Shown: one piece after another, positions 58,755 to 64,000 of the stretch
How the letters are laid out: the number at the start of each line of letters is the position of its first letter
Position numbering within the stretch: position 1 is the stretch's first letter
Source of the DNA: Babylonia areolata
Taxonomy: Eukaryota > Mollusca > Gastropoda > Neogastropoda > Buccinidae
DNA: 64,000 bases
Reading direction: 5' to 3'
Assembly: GCF_041734735.1 (NCBI RefSeq)
Contig: NC_134882.1
Span: 25,776,699 to 25,840,698 of the forward strand
Translations under genes and position numbers: made by a program
The notes under the pieces: model-generated
Databases searched by the model: none
Seen by the model: the letters and a program-made list of their open reading frames with translations, nothing else
What the model was told of the DNA's origin: nothing

Positions 58755-60407
58755 CAGTGTGTAGTGTCTTAGGGTTTGTCAGTGTGTAGTGTCTTATACC
58801 TTGTCAGTGTGTAGTGTCCTAGGCCCTGTAAGTGTGTAGTGTCTTAGGGCTTGTCTGTGTGTAGTGTCCTAGGACCTGTAAGTGTGTAGTGTCTTAGGGC
58901 TTGTCAGTGTGTAGTGTCCTAGGCCCTGTCAGTGAGTAGTGTCTTATACCCTGTCAGTCTGTAGTGTTGTAGGTCTTGTCAGTGTGTAGTGTTGTAGGTC
59001 TTGTCAGTGTGTAGTGTCCTAGGCCCTGTCAATGTGTAGTGTGTAGTGTCCTAGGCCCTGTCAATGTGTAGTGTGTAGTGTCCTAGGCCCTGTCAGTGTG
59101 TAGTGTCTTAGGGTATCAGTGTGTAGTGTTTTAGGTCTTGTCAGTGTGTAGTGTTGTAGGTCTTGTCAGTGTGTAGTGTCCTAGGCCCTGTCAATGTGTA
59201 GTGTGTAGTGTCCTTGGGCTTGTCAGTGTGTAGTGTCTTTCGGCTTGTCAGTGTTTAGTGTCTTTGGGCTTGTCAGTGTGTAGTGTCTTAGGCCTAGTCA
59301 GGGTGATGGAGATGACCAACCTCATCCAACAGACACTGGCCAACGACAAGGCAGCCAGATCTGTTGTGCCTCATGATGACCGCCACTGTCAGTGTTTAGT
59401 ACTTTAGGCCTTGTCAGTGTGTAGTGTCTTAGGTTTGTCAGTGTGTATGTCGTAGGCCTTGTCAGTGTGCAGTGTCTTAGGGTTTGTCAGTGTGTATGGC
59501 GTAGGACTTGTCAGTGTGTAGTGTCGTAGGGTTTGTCAGTGTGTAGTGTCTTAGGGCTTGCCAGTGTGTAGTGTTTTAGGGCTTGTCAGTGTGTAGTGTC
59601 CTAGGCCAAATCAGTGTGTAGTGTCTTAGGGCCTGTCAGTGTGTAGTGTCCTTGGGCTTGTCAGTGTGTAGTGTCTTAGGGCTTGTCAGTGTGTAGTGTC
59701 CTTGGCTCTGTCAGTGTGTAGTGTGTAGTGTCTTTGGGCTTGTCAGTGTGTAGTGTCCTTGGGCTTGTCAGTGTGTAGTGTCCTCAGGCTTGTCAGTGTG
59801 TAGTGTCCTTGGGCTTGTCAGTGTGTAGTGTGTTGTGTCTTTGGGTTTGTCAGTGTGTAGTGTGTCTTTGGGTTTGTCAGTGTGTAGTGTGTCTTTGGGT
59901 TTGTCAGTGTGTAGTGTGTCTTTGGGTTTGTCAGTGTGTAGTGTGTCTTTGGGTTTGTCAGTGTGTAGTGTGTCTTTGGGTTTGTCAGTGTGTAGTGTCC
60001 TCAGGCTTGTCAGTGTGTAGTGTCCTTGGGTTTGTCAGTGTGTAGTGTGTCTTAGGGCTTGTCAGTGTGTAGTGTCTTCGGGCTTGTCAGTGTGTAGTGT
60101 CTTAGGGCTTGTCAGTGTGTAGTGTCTTAGGGCTTGTCAGTGTGTAGTGTCTTAGGGCTCTGTCAGTGTGTAGTGTCTTAGGGCTCTGTCAGTGTGGCTT
60201 GTCAGTGTGTAGTGTCTTAGGCCCTGTCAGTGTGTAGTGTCTTAGGCCCTGTCAGTGTGTAGTGTCTTAGGGCTCTGTCAGTGTGTAGTGTCTTAGGGCT
60301 TGTCAGTGTGTAGTGTCTTAGGGCTCTGTCAGTGTGTAGTGTCTTAGGGCTCTGTCAGTGTGTAGTGTCTTAGGGCTTGTCAGTGTGTAGTGTCTTAGGC
60401 CATGTCA
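58755..60407 (+). repeat. Intron 9 minisatellite, about 24-bp unit, about 65 copies
   Basis: Unit TTGTCAGTGTGTAGTGTCTT plus AGGGC, with variants CCTAGGCCCTG and a 26-base TTTGGGTTTGTCAGTGTGTAGTGTGTC block at about 59830-59990. It starts about 30 bases after the exon 9 donor and encloses a partial copy of exon 9. Confidence 0.96.
59302..59400 (+). pseudogene. Partial duplicate of EXOSC9 exon 9 inside the minisatellite
   Basis: 59302-59368 repeats the last 66 or so bases of exon 9 (from ggtgatggagatgaccaacc to gacaaggcagccag) with one change (caggca to cagaca). It continues through the flanking intron bases (ctgttgtgcctcatgatgac) into the array. The donor GT of exon 9 is AT here, and the first 23 bases with the acceptor are missing, so it cannot act as a normal exon. 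Confidence 0.93.
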
Positions 60408-61127
60408 GGTCAGGTCATTAGATCTGCTACTGGTAACCTGTAATCCAGTACAACCTGTTCAGGGTCGGGTTGCCAACGACTAAACCGGCACTTCCACCGC
60501 TCCCTTCTGGGACTGGTGAGGCGGGTGGCTAGACACCCTTATGGAGATCCATAAAAGGGCGTCGGCTCAGGAGAGCCACCGACGGCCATCTGGCTCCACT
60601 GTGCTGTGTGCATGCCACACGCATTTGGCCCCCGGGGTGTGTCTACCCATGTATGCAAAGTCTGGATCCGGCAGAATCTGCGGAAGAAACCTATCGGTTC
60701 AATGGAGAGGAAGGCGGTTACAGTAACACACTGTGGAGTGCAGAGAGCAATATGAGACACCGAAAGGATATCTTGGTCATCCACTGCATCCGTGCTCATC
60801 CTCCAGTCGTCTCGACTTAGTCTTGCCACTGGAAATTGGTGGACCCGGACAAGAGAGTGAGGTTGACGTTGCGCAACTCCTCTTCACTTTAAACAAACTC
60901 ATCGCGCAAGTCATCAGTCATCCAAAATGACCTTTCATCCTTCATCATTTCATCACCCCCAAGTCCTGTGGCGACAGGCGAGCGACGAAACGACAGGTGT
61001 GGGTACACTGGCAGTCGCAGCCGCAGACCTGCACGCAGGCGGCTCAGGCCATAGGGTCGTTCTTCGTCGACAGGAGCAGCGATGGAGCTCGGCAGCCGTC
61101 TGAGCGTCTGAGCAGCCCTCTTTAGGA

Positions 61128-62366
61128 ATGCACTGCTCACCTCCCTGGCATGAGGAAGGGGCTAGAAAAGGTGCCCTAAAAATTGCCTGCTCCATATCAC
61201 CCTGGCCAGCATACCACGGCTGGCGGGGACCCTACATCAGTGGTCGAAACAAAGAGAAAGAAAAAAAAACAAGGATCGTTCCTCTCACCATTGGTGCTTG
61301 GAACATAAGGACTGTCCTGGACAGAGATAACGCGGACAGACCCCAAAGGAGAACAGCACTAGTTGCATCCGAACTCGCCAGATACAACATCGACATCGCA
61401 GCCTTGAGTGAGACTCGGCTTGCAGGCGAAGGCGAGCTCTGTGAACGGGGATCTGGTTACACCTTCTTCTGGAGTGGACGAGGAAGCGAAGAGCGACGTG
61501 AGGCTGGTGTTGATTTTGCAGTAAAAACAGCACTTGTCAGCAAGCTAGCTGGAATTCCAAAGGGAGTCAACGATAGGCTTATGACCATGAAACTCCCACT
61601 GGCATCTGGCCAGAAGTACCTCACCATTGTCAGTGCCTACGCCCCAACCATGACCAACCCGGATGAAGTGAAGGCGAAGTTCTACGAGGACCTTCACTCT
61701 GTCATTGCTGCCATCCCTAAAGCAGACAAGCTCATCATTCTTGGGGACTTCAATGCTAGAGTTGGCTCTGACTACATCTCCTGGGATGGAGTGATTGGAA
61801 AGCACGGTGTGGGCCACTGCAACCCAAATGGATTGCTTTTGCTTCAGACCTGTGCAGAGCATGAACTGCTGATAACCAACACAGTTTTCTGCCTCCCTAC
61901 CCATAACAGGACGTCATGGATGCACCCTCGCTCAAAGCATTGGCATCTCATCGATTATGTCATCGTCAGGAAAAGGGATAGGCAAGATGTACGTGTAACA
62001 AAAACCATGTGCGGCGCCGAGTGTTGGACAGACCATCGCCTTGTAGTCTCAAAGCTGAATATTCGAATCCAACCCAAGAGACGCCCCCAAGGCCAGAAGG
62101 CTCCAAAACGGCTCAACATCCCTAAGCTGAAAAGCATCACCATCAAACAGTCCTTTGTGGAGCTGCTGGAAGATCGTCTGGAATCCGCCTCTCTGGACAA
62201 CCAGAATGTGGAGTCTGACTGGAGGACCCTGCATGAGCTGATCTATAGTACAGCTTCAGAGACCCTGGGACCCATGACCAGAAAGCACAAAGACTGGTTT
62301 GATGAAAACTGTGATGAAATCAAGCAGCTTCTGGATGAGAAACGCGTCTGCATCAAGCCCACCTGA
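61128..62366 (+). CDS. LINE copy 3: complete endonuclease domain
   Basis: 412-codon frame. Visible in order: [20 protein letters not shown] (about residues 50-70), [20 protein letters not shown] (about 90-110), [20 protein letters not shown] (about 170-190), [20 protein letters not shown] (about 205-225), SWMHPRSKHWHLIDYVIV and TDHRLVVSKLNI (about 310). The last contains the catalytic Asp-His pair of the APE-like fold. The frame then leaves the family sequence at EKR because of an extra base and stops at 62364-62366. In the intact family it presumably continues into the RT as one polyprotein. Confidence 0.92.
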   Translation: MHCSPPWHEEGARKGALKIACSISPWPAYHGWRGPYISGRNKEKEKKTRIVPLTIGAWNIRTVLDRDNADRPQRRTALVASELARYNIDIAALSETRLAGEGELCERGSGYTFFWSGRGSEERREAGVDFAVKTALVSKLAGIPKGVNDRLMTMKLPLASGQKYLTIVSAYAPTMTNPDEVKAKFYEDLHSVIAAIPKADKLIILGDFNARVGSDYISWDGVIGKHGVGHCNPNGLLLLQTCAEHELLITNTVFCLPTHNRTSWMHPRSKHWHLIDYVIVRKRDRQDVRVTKTMCGAECWTDHRLVVSKLNIRIQPKRRPQGQKAPKRLNIPKLKSITIKQSFVELLEDRLESASLDNQNVESDWRTLHELIYSTASETLGPMTRKHKDWFDENCDEIKQLLDEKRVCIKPT

Positions 62367-62367
62367 G

Positions 62368-64000
62368 CAACCCAAAGTCCACATCAAAAAAGGATGCATA
62401 CAATGACATCCGCAGGACTGTTCAGCAAAAGTTACGCCAGATGCAGGATAAGTGGCTGAGTGACAAAGCTGATGAGATCCAGGGATATGCTGACAGGCAC
62501 GATATGAAGAGGTTCTATGATGCCTTAAAAGAAGTCTACGGCCCCACATCCTCAGGATCATCCCCCCTCCTCAGTGCAGATGGGAATACCTTGATCACCG
62601 AGAAGGAGAACATTCTCGAACGATGGGCTGAGCACTTCAACAGTGTCTTAAATCGCCCTTCCTCCATAAATGATGAAGCCATAGACCGTCTCCCACAAGT
62701 CCCCACCAACGAAGCACTGGATGATCCGCCAACACTTCTTGAGACCCAGAAAGCAATCCGTCTGCTATCCAGTGGCAAAGCACCTGGCTCAGACTCCATA
62801 CCAGCAGAGGTCTACAAGGATGGAGGCACTGTGCTGACTGAGAAGCTTCATCAGCTGTACTCACTCATGTGGAAAGAAGAGACGATCCCCCGGGATTTCA
62901 AAGATGCATCTATCATTCACTTGTACAAGCGAAAGGGGAACCGGCAAGCCTGTGATAACCATCAGGGCATTTCCTTGCTCTCCATCGCAGGCAAGATACT
63001 TGCCAGGATCCTACTTAACCGCCTCACAGCACACCTTGACCAAGGTCATTTGCCTGAGAGCCAATGTGGATTCCGGAAAGAGCGCGGAACCACTGACATG
63101 GTGTTTGCTGCAAGGCAGCTGCAAGAGAAATGTCAGGAGCAAAATGCTGATCTGTTCTCCACCTATGTCATCCTCACTAAGGCCTTCGACACCGTGAGTA
63201 GAGAGGGACTGTGAAAGATCATGGCCAAGTACGGATGCCCTCGGAAATTTATTTCCTTGGTCAGCCAATTCCATGAAGGCATGCAGGCTCGAGTCCAGGA
63301 CAATGGTGAAACATCTGCTCCTTTTGCTGTCACAAATGGTGTCAAGCAAGGCTGCGTCCTGGCTCCAACGCTGTTCAGCCTCATGTTCTCTGCAATGCTT
63401 ACTGATGCCTTCAGAGATGGCAATGTTGGAATCGGCCTAAAGTACCGAACAGATGGCAAGCTGTTTAACCTCAGAAGGCTTCAAGCAAAAACGAAGGTCA
63501 TGACAGACATCATCAGAGACTTTTTGTTTGCTGATGATTGTGCCCTCAACGCTGGATCTGAAGCTGACATGCAACTCAGCGTCGACAAGTTTGCCACTGC
63601 CAGCAGGAACTTCGGCCTTACCATCAGCACGAGGAAAACTGAAGTTCTCCATCAGCCAGCCCCAGGGAAACCCTACGTTGAGCCCAACATCACAGTCAAC
63701 GGTCAGAGACTCAGTGCGGTGGAGCGGTTCACATACCTTGGCAGCACACTGTCACGAAATGTGACAATCGACGATGAAGTGAACGTCAGGATTGCAAGAG
63801 CAAGCGCAGCTTTTGGTAGACTCAATGCAAAGGTCTGGAACAGAAGAGGCATTAGTCTTGAGACCAAGCTAAAGGTCTACAGAGCAGTAGTTCTCCCCAC
63901 ACTACTGTACGCCTACGAAACTTGGACAGTGTACCAACGACATGCCAAGAAGCTGAACCACTTCCACACAACATGCCTCAGAAAGCTACTGAACATCAAG
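62368..64000 (+). pseudogene. LINE copy 3: reverse transcriptase, inactive, 3' end outside window
   Basis: Picks up the family sequence in the other frame (SNPKSTSKKDAYNDIRRTVQ) and continues with [60 protein letters not shown] and CGFRKERGTTDMVFAARQLQ. Then comes TYVILTKAFDTVSREGL with Ile in place of the first motif-A Asp, a TGA at 63212-63214, NGVKQGCVLAPTLFSLMFSA, and DFLFADDCALNAGSEADMQL. The FADD box is intact, but loss of the motif-A Asp would kill polymerisation. Confidence 0.9.

Larger units (their letters stand above)
60408..64000 (+). mobile_element. LINE (copy 3), young, nearly full length, runs off the window end
   Basis: Starts near 60408-60415 (gtcaggtcattagatctgct) with about 0.7 kb of 5' UTR, then endonuclease and reverse transcriptase. 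The window ends in the late RT region (LNHFHTTCLRKLLNIK). It is sense to EXOSC9 and opposite to copy 2. Defects seen: one extra base near 62345 separating endonuclease and RT frames, a TGA at 63212-63214 (copy 2 has TGG, EGLW), and ATC instead of GAC at 63170-63172, which removes the motif-A Asp. It retains about 100 bases of 5' sequence absent from copy 2. Confidence 0.93.

Noticed and set aside
60538-61195. Short open frames on both strands in the 5' UTR of LINE copy 3 (and the same in copy 2)
   Set aside because: They are mirrored in both copies because the copies are identical, have no domain, and lie upstream of the endonuclease start; I see no evidence for a separate ORF1.

Overview
The window looks like invertebrate nuclear DNA, most probably from a mollusc and perhaps a caenogastropod. 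It is intron-rich and full of (CA)n, (TA)n and (GA)n tracts. It carries tRNA-headed SINEs and LINEs of kinds I associate with mollusc genomes. The taxon is an inference from repeat style and from the exons, not from a search.

One host gene is recognisable: the 5' two-thirds of EXOSC9 (Rrp45/PM-Scl-75, a non-catalytic RNase PH-like subunit of the RNA exosome). It lies on the + strand as nine coding exons between 25456 and 58723. The exons join in phase (0,2,2,0,2,0,2,0,2) into 275 whole codons plus a split Arg codon. By memory this is colinear, without indels, with human residues 1-276. The C-terminal acidic tail lies beyond the window.

Layout: 1-2505 holds two LINE 3' parts of related but different subfamilies, each ending in a C2H2 finger. 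2506-25450 has no recognised host gene. It holds microsatellites, a 37-bp-TIR MITE (5173-5387), SINE copies, two decayed CR1/L2-like reverse transcriptase fragments, and a probable solo LTR (23288-24072). 25456-58723 is EXOSC9. Its introns carry TTAA-bounded piggyBac-like elements, more LINE and SINE fragments, a MITE nested in a LINE, and above all several unrelated minisatellites. 58755-60408 is another minisatellite containing a broken copy of exon 9. 60408-64000 is a nearly full LINE running off the end.

The most unusual feature is how the minisatellites sit in EXOSC9. Introns 2, 5, 8 and 9 each have their own tandem array, and arrays run up to the acceptors of exons 3, 6 and 9 or start within about 40 bp of the donors of exons 8 and 9. 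At those acceptors the usual polypyrimidine tract is missing. In addition, two young, nearly identical LINE copies lie in opposite orientation on either side of exons 7-9. That arrangement could pair in the pre-mRNA and favour back-splicing.
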